DNA of 64,000 nucleotides from Perca fluviatilis (lineage: Eukaryota; Chordata; Actinopteri; Perciformes; Percidae): positions 10,701,840-10,765,839 of the forward strand of contig NC_053128.1 of assembly GCF_010015445.1 (NCBI RefSeq), in the 5' to 3' direction. Under the pieces are notes generated by a model, which worked only from the letters and a program-made list of their open reading frames with translations, was not told the origin of the DNA and ran no database searches. Shown one piece after another: positions 39,245 to 51,480 of this stretch (positions are counted from its first letter, which is position 1; each line of letters starts with the position of its first letter). The position numbers and the translations under genes were made by a program.

Positions 39245-39592
39245 ATTTGTGAGGACTATGGTTGACTGCTCCTCAGATCTCTGCAGGGTAAATCCAGACA
39301 GCTAGCTAGACTATCTGTCCAATCTGAGTTTTCTCTTGCATGGCTAAAACAAGCATAGTTTGAACGTACACATGTTCCACCAAAACAAGTTCCTTCCCGA
39401 GGCTATTTTACAGCGGCACCGTTGCTTTCGTCCGGCGATTAGCGAAGCCCAAGACAATTGTGATTGGTTTATAGAAATGCCAATACACCAGAGCACGTTT
39501 TTCTCCCATCCCGGAATGCTGTGTAGACTAGCAAGACCCTTCGCAGCAGCGCTGTGGAGGAAGGTCTGGCAATGCAAGACTACCGTAAGTCT
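39245..39592 (+). mobile_element. MITE-like repeat C, copy 2 (longest copy)
   Basis: Shares with 7104-7385 gaggactatggtt, cctcagatctctgcagggta, gactatctgtccaatctgag, caaaacaagttcct and ggaatgctgtgtagactag. It ends ggcaatgcaagact next to the following element. Confidence 0.75.
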
Positions 39593-39593
39593 G

Positions 39594-40526
39594 AAGCCCT
39601 ATTCGCACAGGATAAGTATTATCTAGGGACCTCGTGTGAATTATAAATTACCCACCCACGTCTGATTTTCATCTGGCGCATTCGAACGGGATAAGCGAAG
39701 CCTGTGATTTTACTTGAATTTACTGACATTAAGCAACAGTAAACATGGGTGTGGGTAGCTCTGCTACGTGTGTTTGTGTGTGGTCAGATCTCGAGGACAC
39801 ACCTGCCATGGCGGGTAGTCATCGTCCGAACTCGCGACCTCTCCTTTTTCTTTCTCTCCTTTTTCTCGGATGGTGTCAAGCGGGGTCGGTTAGATGTATA
39901 AAACAAAACATTTCACCAGGTTAAAATCTATTAGCTCAAGCTTCGCGGCGATTTATTTGTAACATTAACCTCTAATTATGAAGTGAGCCCTCGCTTGATT
40001 GTGCATTATTTTTGATAAGCTATTGCTTGGAGAGGTCTTGTCGTTATCTCTAGATGTATGATAACATAAAAATATACTTGCCGCATGCTGCTATACATGT
40101 CATCCATCGCCATCTAATCATTCTTTTGTCTTCGCTGTGGTGGTTTTTCTTTCTCTTTCTGCAAATTGTATATGATGTATAGCGACATGACCCAGCACCC
40201 AAAACACTGTCAGAACACTCCAACGCACCCTCCATTCTTCGCGAAAGATGGATAAAAAGGTGCAAAAGAAGGAAATAGGTACCTTGAAAAAACCTAAAAG
40301 CCCGCCAAATCTTGGCCAAATCAGAGATGCCGATTCGCACGGGACTAATATTATCACAGGACCTCCGTTTTCGGCGAAATATGGTAGGTCATTTGCGGGG
40401 GAATTATTACTTTACAAATTACAGACATGACCGATTCGCACGGGATTAAGATCACAGACAACCTCTGCAATTATTACAAATGAGTGGAGGTCACCAGGTA
40501 ATACTTATCCCGTGCGAATAGGGCTT
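39594..40526. mobile_element. 933-bp terminal-inverted-repeat element
   Basis: The left end aagccctattcgcac, then ggataagtatta, is matched on the opposite strand at the right end (aagccctattcgcacggg). The motif gattcgcacggg recurs internally near 40330 and 40433. No transposase is seen, and no secure target duplication. Confidence 0.7.
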
Positions 40527-41064
40527 AAGACTTGACATTGGACAACATCACCATACATATTACCCAGCAATCATCACTGCATATCGTTATATATCAGATA
40601 TACTGTATCAAAAGAATTATTCATTTCAAGGGTGCAAAATTGTCACCTTTCAGTGAAAATCCCTGTTTTTAATCCAAAATTGGTTGTTTGTGTGATTTGT
40701 GTCGATCCAAGGAGTTTATTTTTTTAAGTGCTCTAAACCCCCCCCTTACAGTAACATTATAATTATAATAATATAATAATAATAATAATTAGGCCAACAT
40801 TAATTCTAGGGTTAGCTTACCCCTTTCTTCATGCTCAATTTGAGTCCACACAAAGCCTTTACAGATTGCTACTGACTATTTAACTAAAAAGAACGGCGCC
40901 GAGTTGCCTTTTCGAGGGCATGTACTGTATAGCAAACTGCACCTTTTTAATTTAATGTGAGTTCTTTGAACACAGGTGTATTTTCAGAGGTAGCAATCTG
41001 AATCACTCGCAAGTCACTCTCACTCTGCCAAACACATCATTTACATCTAATTTAAAAAACGATT
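40527..41064. other. Non-coding gap
   Basis: No gene is seen. There is an A+T-rich stretch (aataataat) near 40760-40790. Confidence 0.4.
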
Positions 41065-41715
41065 ATATTCGGGTTCAGGTAATATCCCGCTTTCTAAAAC
41101 GCCATGTAAACACCTCACCCCGGTTAAAATCGGAGCTCGCATAACCCGGTTAACAGACCTAGAGAACTCCTTCAGTAACCAGGGGATTCCTCCATGTACA
41201 TACACCTTAAACAGGGTATGATCGGGTTAAGTTAAGTTCAACCGTTCCCCACTCCCCTGGAGTGGTTTTTAAACCATAAATAATCCGTCGATGCTGTGCG
41301 TACAACAAAACAGCTATGCATGAATAAGCTGGCCATCTGCAGCAAAGAGCCTACGGTCCATCTGTTTTACTCCCCGCCGAGGCAGAAGCAGACACCGTGA
41401 GTTGGCTAAACAGATTGTCTATCTCCACCTGACACTGGTTAACGTTACTGATATAATGAGCCCAAAGGTTGTCAGTCATCTGGCGAGAACATGTGCGTTT
41501 CTACGCTGTGACGGTCAGTGTCATTTTGACATTTGAAGAAAAAGCCAGTTGTGCGTTGCAGAGCGCCACCTACTGTACCGGAGGTAGAGTTACTCCCGTC
41601 TTTCTTCCCATTCTTCCCAGCTCATGTATACGCGAGAACTGGCATAACCCGGTTGTTCAGTTAACAGGGGTAAGGTACCCCGGTTAGTGCTGTGCATGTA
41701 GACGCACTGACGGTT
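41065..41715. mobile_element. Putative DNA-element remnant with CCCGGTTAAC motifs
   Basis: Repeats of ataacccggtt occur near 41151 and 41644 in the same orientation, with accccggtta at 41117 and 41681. Both flanks mention catgta(a/g)ac. It resembles a common fish repeat, but the ends do not form a clean inverted repeat. Confidence 0.4.
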
Positions 41716-43773
41716 GAAGGGCCCGCACTGCCTGCACAGTCTATATTTAGGCCCCTGGCAGAGACACTTATTCCTTGCCGTCATGAAGGAAGCGAGCGGC
41801 CAGTCTTGAATACCGGCAGCAGAAGTGATGAGGATTGTTGTAATCTTAGGACAAAAATATGCACAGGCATCCTGTCCTTTCATGCAAAGTGATGTAAAGA
41901 AGCACTGTCTTCAACTTATGGCTGAAAGCCATCAGACGATGATTGGCTGTTGGCAATGCAAGTGTTTAAAGTGGTGTGAGAGGCAGAGTGAATTACAGTA
42001 CTCCTCATTAACTAAGCTCTTGAAGAAAATCATGTTAAAGGAGCACAATGAGTTTTTTCGCAAATAACCACTCAGCTGTGTCCGTGACGCAAAACATTTC
42101 AGCTTTGCTGAATACAGCAACAAAGCTACAGAAAAAAAAAGACAAGGAACGTTTTGCTCTTGTTGTGAAAATGGTGGGCTTTTGCTGTCAGATAATGCAT
42201 ATAGAGCCACATAACAGTTGGCACTGTGACCACTATCTTACAAGAAATGCACTCCTCCTGCACTCAGTCAACAAGGTGAGTGAGGAACATCTCCTGAATT
42301 CCGATGTAAGGGATGCCGCTGCAATTACTTTCAAATTGCTGCCATGTCACTGCATTTGGCCGCTCCCTGGATTGATTCCGTTTCTACCAAGCACCGCGTC
42401 AAAATGTTTTTGAGCCGATGAACCAAAAACACAAAAACTCTTTGTAACAGGCAGAATGTTGGATAACATGTAACGTGTCAAGGGATTGAGACCAAATGCT
42501 AAAACCGACTATATAAATACATATAAACAGTATATATTGTGATTTGTGCCACTTACATAATCATGGAGTTACTGTATCTTCTCTGATTTCCAGTTATACC
42601 AGATAAACAAGGCTGTCAATTCCAGCGCATGCTCCATTACAGTTGCAATGAGGCAAAACTGTTATATTAAATACTGTGTAATGATAACATTTAAATGGGT
42701 AGATAAACAACTAATTTGATCATTTAGCTAGTCTTTTTCCATCCCCTGATAGGGTGATGTGCTTCTGTGTGTGTGCGTGTGTGCATGCGTTTGCACGTGC
42801 GGGTGGGCCTGTTCAGAGGGGTGCGCGCGCCTCAGCTTTTGTGTGTGTGTTGCTTGCTTCAGAGTTCACATTAATGCACATGTGTTCACAGCAGCAGCCT
42901 GAGCTTCTGCTGCGAGTTGTTTCTGTTTGTGTTCTCTGGCAAAATTGTCTAAGGGATGACAATTTGTGCAGCTGTCTTCCTTTCACTCATATCCACCTGA
43001 GAGGTTGATAAAGAGTTGAGTGATGGCTTCTCAGCCCGTTTGATAACGTTTAAATAAGAGTTGTGCTCAGGGCATTCTCGTCTAAGCCCTGCGTTACAGA
43101 GATCTGCTTCACACCGACAACAATCTCAGCTCGAGCAGGAAAAAGTTGAGCCGGGATAATTTTGCGAGCAGATTCTCAAAGCTTTAGAAATTGCTTAGCC
43201 TGGCAAAATTGCAGCAGTTGTGTTCTTAAGGCAACCTGGATTTACCTGTATTGCAAAAAAAGGCTACTTTAAAGGTTAAGTTGTAAAGTGGAGGGTTTTT
43301 TTTCAGAGCACAGATGCTCAGTGGCAAACTTAGACGTGTGGGCTGTGTGTGAGTGTGTGCCTCTGCCTCTTTCAGTGTGAAGATCAATTCAAAGCTTGAG
43401 GCTCTTAAATGAGAGTAAAATGTAAAAATCTGTCACGAATTTCAACATCTCAACAAGCTTGAGTTGACCTGTGGGAGAGCGTTGACATTTAAAGGTCCCG
43501 AATTATTCACTTGTCAGGATTTAAATTGACCATTTCTAGTGATACAAATATGTTATGTGATAGGAACGGGCCTGTTTATTACAAGTGAACGTACTGACTG
43601 TAGAGATGTGACCACACGTTGTATTGGGAATACGAGGACATGTTCAAGCAATCTATTTTTGCATTATTGAAAACGTATGTAGTAAGTATCCTACTATATG
43701 TAGATTACCTTTTCTTTTATATATATGTAAACACATTATGTAGAACTTGTATTCATTTTCTAAAGATAACAAC
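41716..43773. other. Non-coding gap
   Basis: No gene is recognised. There is a TG/CG-rich stretch at about 42765-42850. Confidence 0.4.
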
Positions 43774-44108
43774 TAGGGCTGCTACTATAAATTATTTTCA
43801 TTGTCGATTAATCTGTCGAATATTTTCTGAATTAATCGATTGATTTGGTCTATAAACTGTCAGAAAAGGGTGAAACATGTCGATCAGTGTTTCCCAAAGC
43901 CAAAGACGATGTCCTCAAATGTCTTGTTTTGTTGTCCACAGATCAAAGATATTCAGTTTACTGTCATAAAGGGAGTGAAGAAACTAGAAAATATTCACAT
44001 TTAAGAAGCTGGAATCAGAGAACTTTGACTTCTTTTCTTTTTTTAATTACTCAAGCTAATTTAATACTTAACAGCTAATTGATTAAACAATTAGTGTTTG
44101 CAGCTTTA
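43774..44108 (+). mobile_element. hAT non-autonomous element (TAGGGCTGC family)
   Basis: It starts tagggctgctac and ends ttgcagcttta. Inside are the landmarks cagtgtttcccaaagcc, cctcaaatgtcttgttt, aaagatattcagtttac and cacatttaagaagctgg of a ubiquitous percomorph repeat. The flanks ataacaac and ataacagt agree at 6 of 8, consistent with an old hAT target duplication. Confidence 0.75.
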
Positions 44109-44689
44109 ATAACAGTACATCGGAAAACCAAATTCTGGAAAAAAATAGTACCCTCTGTTGCTGGCCCGTGTCATGTCATTAACTTCCATACACGGTTGTG
44201 TATAGTTATATTCCAGCTATTGTTGTGATGCCAATCAATGCTTGACTATAGGCTAATTGGAATATCTATTGTTGCACACTGACTGGCACAAAGTGACAAA
44301 ATGTTTAGTTGGGCAGCTTCAATTGAACCGCTATTTCAAATTGAATTACTTCCGCTTAAACTGAAATTTCCAACATGAACACTTGTGCGAGTTCTCTGTG
44401 TTGAGCTTTCATTTTATCTCCGAAAGACATTAGGGAAGTCGCTCCACCTCAGCCTTCCTCAGCTATCTTAGTACACGGGATTTCATCATCTGCTTAATTG
44501 CTTACCCTAATTTGCTTTGCTGGCACTGTCACAGCCCCATTGTACTGTTATCAAATCACTGGACACTGTAATTAACTTTGCATTGTAACCACCACCTCTG
44601 TAACTGGCACAGACCAGCTGTTAAATGCTTTTTCACTTTATTGTCTTTTTTTTTTTTTCTTCTTCTTCTTCTTTTTTCCTTCCCTTGCA

Positions 44690-44803
44690 GAACGAGTACA
44701 GGTGCCCACGCCCCCTACCCGGTGCCTGGCTGGGAGATGTGCCTACCATCCATTAACCCCTAAAAGGAACTGCTTTGGATGGTGCAGCAAACCACGAGCG
44801 TAC

Positions 44804-44842
<39 letters not shown>

Positions 44843-46490
44843 ATACATACCGTATACAGTGAATCCATCAGGATCCTACTCCCACATGTCACATTCTAGG
44901 ATACATTTTAAATGGTCCTCCACGCTAACAAGGGCAACCACTGACCACGACAAAGAGGAGATAATAGTTTGTTTTTTTCTTCTCAAGATTTTACAATCTC
45001 TTATTTTTTTGGCCTGTGGTCTTTGGTCATCGGCTTTGCTGCATTCCGTCATGCTTCATCACGACACGTTCATCATCCAGACACAGATGGTTGTGGAATT
45101 GCAGTCCCATGTTGAATAGCAGAGCCTTGGAAGCGCACCAATGGATGGTTAACACCAACATGGGAGCTTATTGTATAGACTGTAATAGCTTATTGTCTCC
45201 ATGAGGACAGCGTGGCATTGTTTTAAACACAGGGCGCGAGACTGTACACATTCAAGAGGCTTTAAAAAAAAAAAAAGAAGTGTAAACAGCAATGAATCAT
45301 TGATAATGAAAATGCACTCAACAGGTGGCTCTGGCCGTTCTGCTAACACAGCTGTGTATAATTGAAAGTGGGTTTCCATGTTTTGATGCCATGTGAAGCA
45401 TCATGTTATCACATTTCAATACTTTTTAAGAAAGACTAATCAAAGGCTAGGATGGTGTTAATGTGCCTCACTGGAGCAGAAACATTCCCAAAGGGGTTTG
45501 TGTGCACCTGTCAGTAAGGAATCATCTGCTCCGTCAGGTGGAAATCAAGGCAGCAGCTGGAACATTGTTTGAACGCCGTGAAAAGCAAACTTCCCCCACA
45601 GCCAATGACCTTTGGTGATGTTTTTCTGTTTGTTTGCTTCTTCTTTTTTTTTTTAAGAACACACTTTTTCTAAGTTGTTTCTAATTGCAATCAAACCTCG
45701 ACTCTCTAGTTTGATTTGAAGGACCGTAAGGGCAATCAGAAGCAAAAAGAGGGGGAAAAAAGAAAAAGCTCCTATCAGGGGGGGAAATGTAATTTTCTGA
45801 AATTATAATGTTGTTAATGTTGTACTTTATGAATATGTGTTTCTGCCATTTTCAACACCAAATACCAAAGAGCCAAATGGAGCATTTTTGGCTCGCCCAA
45901 CCACGGGTTGTAACAGATCCAGGATTTGCTCCCCGAAAAAAAGAAATCCGCGAAAAATCAAAAGAAGCTTCAACTTCCCTCACGTCCATCAGTGCTGCGT
46001 TGCCCAATTGGCTTCTTTTTTTTTTTTTTCTTCTTTTTTTTTCTTCTTTTTTTCTATGTGTGTAATGTGTACGTCTTTGTGAACAAATGATCTTGCAACG
46101 ACAGTCTTCATTGGTAAGATCTTGTGTGAAAGACAACTTCGAGCACTGCTCACATGTTAGGACTTCTGTTGAATACGTTCTTCACATTCTCCCCTCGAAG
46201 AGACTGCAGATGTTGCTGTGTGCACTCCGCGTGTGCTTGTGTTTCATACGTTATGAGTTCTGAATTATATTTGAGATGCACTGAGTTGTGAGTTGTTTGT
46301 TTCAACCTTCAGACATAATCTTTCTACACCGGAAAATGATAATTTTCTATTGTAAATTTCTGTCTCCCCCCACCTTGAATTTGTTGATATTTAGTATAAG
46401 CAGCTGTATTCTTTGTTCACTTTCAACAGTATGTTTTTTAATGAAAATAATGACTTTATTGGTGAGCAATATGAATTCGTCAAATTAAAA
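44690..46490 (+). other. Candidate 3'-terminal exon of an unidentified gene
   Basis: A very strong acceptor (over 40 pyrimidine-rich bases, then ttgcag at 44684-44689) precedes sequence with a short open frame in each phase: phase 0 ends at about 44755 (NEYRCPRPLPGAWLGD...), and another frame reads TSTGAHAPYPVPGWEM...INP-stop. Then follow a GA microsatellite and about 1.6 kb of A+T-rich, UTR-like DNA ending near an ATTAAA at 46484-46489. None of the peptides is recognised, and none resembles the known LRRTM4 long-isoform tail. It could also be intronic sequence with a chance acceptor. Confidence 0.3.
44806..44839. repeat. (GA)n microsatellite
   Basis: About 17 GA units. Confidence 0.9.
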
Positions 46491-46680
46491 TATTCCTTAA
46501 TCATTTTTTGGTGTTCAAGCTCTGTGTGTGTATGAAGCATTTTCTTATTGTGTGTGTGCACACCGTGATTTTAAAGACTTGTACGCTGTTCCATGTCTCC
46601 ATTCACGCCTGTTGGAATCTGTCCTATTCCCCACAGTTCTCCGGTGACGACGAGGCTGTCGCATCAACATTAGCCTCGTT
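46439..46680 (+). repeat. About 200-bp direct duplication, copy 1
   Basis: Shares with 47902-48105: atgaaaataatgacttt, ttgtgtgtgtgcac, ctgttccatgtct, attcacgcctgttggaatct, gtcctattccccacag and caacattagcctc. Identity is high across the conserved 3' half. The two copies flank the composite repeat at 46690-47900. Confidence 0.85.
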
Positions 46681-46689
46681 AAAAAAAAA

Positions 46690-47900
46690 AGGCGGATTGG
46701 CGCAGGGTTATTCTGGATCAGTGATAGGGTTGGGTATCATTTGTTTTTTTTTCGATTCCGGTGCTAAATCGATACTTTTAAAACGGTGCCTAAACGGTGC
46801 CTGAACCGGTACTTTTCAATAAGTTAAAAAAAAAAAGAATAAGAAAAAAAATAAGGGTAGTAAACAACAGTCAGTGACTTGTTTATTGCTAAGGCCATGG
46901 TCAAAATTAAAGATTTAATAATAATGTAATAACTATAACAATAACAATAACTTATTTCACCAGTAAATTGCTGTTGAACCCCAGATGGGGTAATTACTGT
47001 GAATGCACCACGAGGCTACCTGTTTTAAGTGAATGCACCGTCTGTGTTGTTTAATTCCGACAACGGCAGCTGCAAGTGAACGCACCGTCTGTGTTGTTTA
47101 ACTCCGACCATATAAACATACTGTATATCTATGAATTGCGACAACGGCGGCTGCTGCTGCGCTGCAGAGCGGACTGTTACATCCCGCTGTTGAAGTCCTC
47201 CACAGTGAAATACAGTCACACTTTGTACTGTTTAACGTTAGCTGTCAGCATTTTACCGGTGTTTAATCCAGCTGCTAGCTAAAGGTAGGCTAACGTTACA
47301 TGCTGTCAGGTGTAGTGTAAAGTCAAGCACCGAAATGAGGCACCGAAACTTTCGTTCTTATTCGGTCTCGTTACTACCGTTTACGTCGGCACCGGTTCCC
47401 TATTGGCACCGAGTTTCGGTACCCAACCCCAATCAGTGACGACTTCATTCACTGGATAATGGGATGTCCCTTCTTGCAAAACTCTGTTCGTTTCGGGAAA
47501 CGACAACAGACTTCAAGCTAGCAAGCTACACGCTGAAAATGGCAAGTTTTGAAGAAAATTTGGATCGGGCCACAAGGCAGGCCTGCTTGATTCATTTGGG
47601 GAATTATTGTAAAGATTAAAGAATATGTTTGACGTTAGGGCATTTACTATCTAACTGGGACGTTTTGGGACCGATTGTGGTAGGATTGCTGTAGACAAAG
47701 TGACGGTATACACGGCGATACACTGGTGAGAGCAAATTGCGTTTAACCACGTATCCAGCTAATTTAAATAGCTCACGTTTTCTTTTATCAGGGTGCAAAT
47801 GTTCCACCTAAACAGGTTCCCTTCCCGAAACCAGTTTGCAGAGCCAGCGTCGCTGTGTCCGGAGCTTAGCGCCACCCGAGACGATTGTGATTGTTTTTTT
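46690..47900 (+). mobile_element. Composite repeat E, copy 1 (interrupted by a hAT element)
   Basis: After removal of the hAT at 46725-47431, the sequence matches 51040-51480: gggtta(t/g)tctggatca, ctggataatgggatg, cgctgaaaatg, ttttgaagaaaatttggatc, aggcaggcctgcttg and a repeat C segment (tgcaaatgttccacc...) at the end. Confidence 0.75.
46725..47431. mobile_element. hAT element with perfect 8-bp target duplication
   Basis: Ends TAGGGTTGGGTA and TACCCAACCCCA. The identical flanks atcagtga are at 46717-46724 and 47432-47439. Internal sequence repeats ggtgcc and accggt motifs near both ends. No transposase frame is seen. Confidence 0.9.
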
Positions 47901-47901
47901 T

Positions 47902-48105
47902 ATGAAAATAATGACTTTTTTTGTGTTCCAGCTCTATGTGTTAATGAAGAATTTTCTCATATTGTGTGTGTGCACGCTTGCTGCCCGCTGTAATTTCTTA
48001 GGCTTGTACACTGTTCCATGTCTTCATTCACGCCTGTTGGAATCTGTCCTATTCCCCACAGATCTCCGGTGACGAGGCTGTCACTTCAACATTAGCCTCA
48101 TTAAT
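47902..48105 (+). repeat. About 200-bp direct duplication, copy 2
   Basis: Partner of 46439-46680. It continues beyond the shared region into TAAT-containing sequence (cattaatttagagagc) that copy 1 lacks. Confidence 0.85.
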
Positions 48106-48827
48106 TTAGAGAGCAGAGCATTGATCTCTGTTCGACCGTTCTGTTCACGGTGACGCTCACTGCAGGCCCCACCAGCCCTCTAATTATGCTTCTCGTGTAA
48201 TGTGTTGCATATCTCAAGAGGGGGCCGTGCTTAGTGAATTTGCTCTACGTTCGCTGCACTTGGAACACTTCAAGCTGTCAGCTCAGAGGTCCAGATGGCC
48301 AATCTGCCTGGCACTCCCTGTGGTATTTTCACATCTCTACCTATCTCCCCCCTGCTACCACACTACTCCCTCTCCCATCTTGTCTTCCTCTCTGTCGGGT
48401 GCCCCCATCTCCCTCGCTTTCGATTTCTTCATTGACATTTTTGGTCAGTTTTCTGCATCTCTGTTGTTTTTTTCCCCCCTTTTTTTCTGCTTCCTTCTTC
48501 TGTCTTAAAGAGTCCGTTCACCCAAATTACAGAAATACATTTGTCCTCATCCTTGGTCTTCTATAGCCATGCAGATTGTTTCAGTTTCACAATAGACAGT
48601 TTCAACAAAAACTGAACATTGTACCCTTCGTGAAGATGCTGCTCCCAGCCCAATAACAATGGGGCTGCATAGAATTTAGTTTGTGTTGCTCAAAGCATTT
48701 AGTTCCAACGGGAGTGCTGAGAGTGAAGTCTGTGGGTTATCCAGAGTAACTGTGACATTGTTTCTGTAAAAAATACGTTGCTGTAGAATTTGTCAACTTC
48801 GATTTTTCAAAGCACATTTTCAAACTC
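48106..48827. other. Non-coding gap
   Basis: No gene is seen. A CT-rich tract lies near 48340-48500. Confidence 0.4.
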
Positions 48828-49045
48828 TTTGTTTTGCCTGACCAACAGTTCAAAACCCAAAGATATTCCATTTAAAATGATATAAAACAGATAAAAAGCA
48901 GAACATATTCATATTTGAGAGGCAGAAGTAATTTATCAAGCAACAATTCCAAGTATTTCCTTGTAAACTGAATATCTTTGGGTTTTAGACTTGTTGTTTG
49001 GGAAAGAAAAATACATTTGAGGACTTCACATTGGACTCTGGGTAA
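48828..49045. mobile_element. Old hAT-derived repeat in inverted halves
   Basis: aaacccaaagatattc (about 48855) and its reverse complement gaatatctttgggttt (about 48970) lie 115 bases apart. Flanking segments match inner parts of the TAGGGCTGC family seen at 43774-44108. Confidence 0.5.
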
Positions 49046-51039
49046 TTGTGTGAGTCCATTTTATAAAATAATATATATATATATTTTTTTTAAATCAATC
49101 CATAATGACAACAATCATTCGTTACAGTGGTGCATGAGAAACATTTTTGTTTTTAGTTTTAAATTTGAGTGAACTGAGCTATACATATCTCTTTCCTGTC
49201 ACAAATATTGTACATCTCTGTGCTTGGTAGTATCTTCTGTATTTCTCTGCCCCCCCCCCTTTTGTGTGTCTGTCTTATCCGCTGCTGCTGCTTTCTATGA
49301 TCTCTGTTACACAGTCTCCGTCTCTAGCGCTGCATGTGCTGTGGCAGCACAGACAGGGCTGTATGCCTGAGAGCAGAGACCATGCATTATTCATGTGGCT
49401 TGGGCTCCCTGTTGACCCGAGTCCAAACAGTTGGCTGTCTATAACACTTCCACAGAAAGGCCCCAGGATGAAGATGTCAAACTATAAGCTGATACACTGA
49501 TATAGCAAGCCACTGCCATGACATTGCAGACATTGTCTCTATCCACCATCTCAGATTAGATGATAGTTTAAAGTGTATGAAAACCTTTGAAGCAAAGACA
49601 TGCACAAACAGGCCAAGCAACGCAATGGATTACAATATAGAGACTTGAGAAAAGTTTAAATCCAGACAAAGACTTGAAAAGAAAGATCAGATTATCGAAC
49701 TTGGTTAGAGTTTATGGCACACTATATTGAAGATCACAACAAATGCAACATAAAAAAAAAATTTAGACAGTTCATAAAATGGCCAGCTTCTGATTGAAAG
49801 GCTATCCAAAAAGTAGCAAAGATTTCAACGACCCTTGTGAGCCTTGATTTTTTTGGATTGGCAAAGGCGTGTAAGAAAACAGAAAAACAACCCCTTTGTT
49901 TCCCATGTTCCTTCTCCTCCTCCTCCTCCTCCTCCTCCTCCTCCTCCTCCTCTTCCCGGTCTTCGCTTCAAACAAATGTGCCACTAATATCTTTGCCTAA
50001 CCTCACGACGGCTGAGTCACCAACAAATCAGTTTTTTTCATGTGAGTCATGATAATTTAATTCGACACTTCATTGTGTTTCATTCAGGAGCAGTTTTGTT
50101 TTTTCACAGCAATACACATGCCTCTCTAGGAATGCTTCCCCATCACTCATAACCTCATATAATCTCCAACTTGGAGTGCAGCTCGCTGGGTGGCTTTCAC
50201 TTGACTGTAATTATGACTGCCGGCTCAATTAGTCAGAGAAATGGGTTAGAAACTAAAATGCCAAACTCCATCATCGAACCGATGGCAACCTTTATATAAG
50301 CACCAGTTAGTTATTTTAAAAAAAACAAAAAAACAGTCACATCACTGCTTTCGCAACCCACACCACAAGGAGTGACGTTCAACAAATCATGTTCTTCAGC
50401 CATCTGCTCCTGACTGGGGGACTGCAGGGTTCTCATTGAGATCATCTCTGATACCATCATCAGCCAACTGCTGGTCTGCTGCTTTCTCCTGTTTCTGCCT
50501 TCTTCCTTCAATCAGGATGAGAAAAACAGTGCCATGGAAACCATGGAAATGTTTGCTTTTTGCACACGTATCATTGATTCTGTGAATGCAGCCTGTAAAA
50601 GCATGTCCCAAATTCTCAGCATTCATTAAAGTACACTCACGCAACCTCTCCCAGAGCCCGACAACTGTCATCCTTCTGAGTTTACCTCCTTCCATAAATG
50701 TTTTTAAGAGCTATTCCAAAATCAATATACTAGGAATCTGTGAGGAAAATAATAAAGGCAGTCAAAAAGAGCAGTTTTTCAATCAGCTAAATCATAAGGA
50801 CTGGATTTGAGTGTAATATGAAATAATCCGATCATGATTGTTTTGTGGTTCGTGTCCTGTCATCTACCAGCTGGACCTCTGTGAGTTGATTCTGAAAGCA
50901 GTTATGAGATCTCAGAGAACAAAGTGACGAAAAGCAGGGTTCAGTTTACAGCGTTCTAAAGGTTTAATGAGATGCACAAGGAGATACACCTTTTCTATGA
51001 CATGAGAGTAGATGGATAAGAAAGAAGCTCCAGAAGAAA
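49046..51039. other. Non-coding gap
   Basis: No gene is seen. Contains a TA run near 49072-49084 and the TCC microsatellite. Confidence 0.4.
49914..49951. repeat. (TCC)n microsatellite
   Basis: About 13 uninterrupted TCC units. Confidence 0.9.
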
Positions 51040-51480
51040 AGGAGGGTTGGTTCAGGGTTAGTCTGGATCAATGACAGTTAATTTACCGGATAATCGGATG
51101 TCTCTCACCTTGCAAAATTTCAACAAACTTTAAGCTGTCAAGCTAACCGCTGAAAATGACATGTTTTGAAGAAAATTTGGATCGTGCAATCAGGCAGGCC
51201 TGCTTGGTTCTTTCGGGGAATGATCGTAAAGATTTACAAAAAATATGTTTAACGTTACACATAGCAAATTACTTTTAACCATTTATCCAGCTAATTTGAA
51301 TAGCTCACGTTACTGTATTGTGTAAACAGTTAACTTCATTTTATATTGTATGTGGTGTTCCCTTTTGCGGGGTGCAAATGTTCCACCAAAACAAGTTCCT
51401 TCCCGAGACCATTTTGCACAGCCAGTGTTGCTGCGTCCGGAGTTTAGCGCCGCTCAAGATGTTTGTGATTGGTTTAACTT
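51040..51480 (+). mobile_element. Composite repeat E, copy 2 (hAT-empty)
   Basis: Matches the outer parts of 46690-47900 but reads straight through tctggatcaatgacag, where copy 1 has the hAT insertion. It ends with a repeat C segment (gttccaccaaaacaagttcc). Confidence 0.75.

Noticed and set aside
44690..44760. Long-isoform C-terminal exon of lrrtm4
   Set aside because: The phase would fit, but none of the three frames resembles the remembered LRRTM4 long tail. It is kept only as an unidentified exon candidate.
49802..49984. Arginine-rich frame
   Set aside because: It is a translation of the TCC microsatellite.
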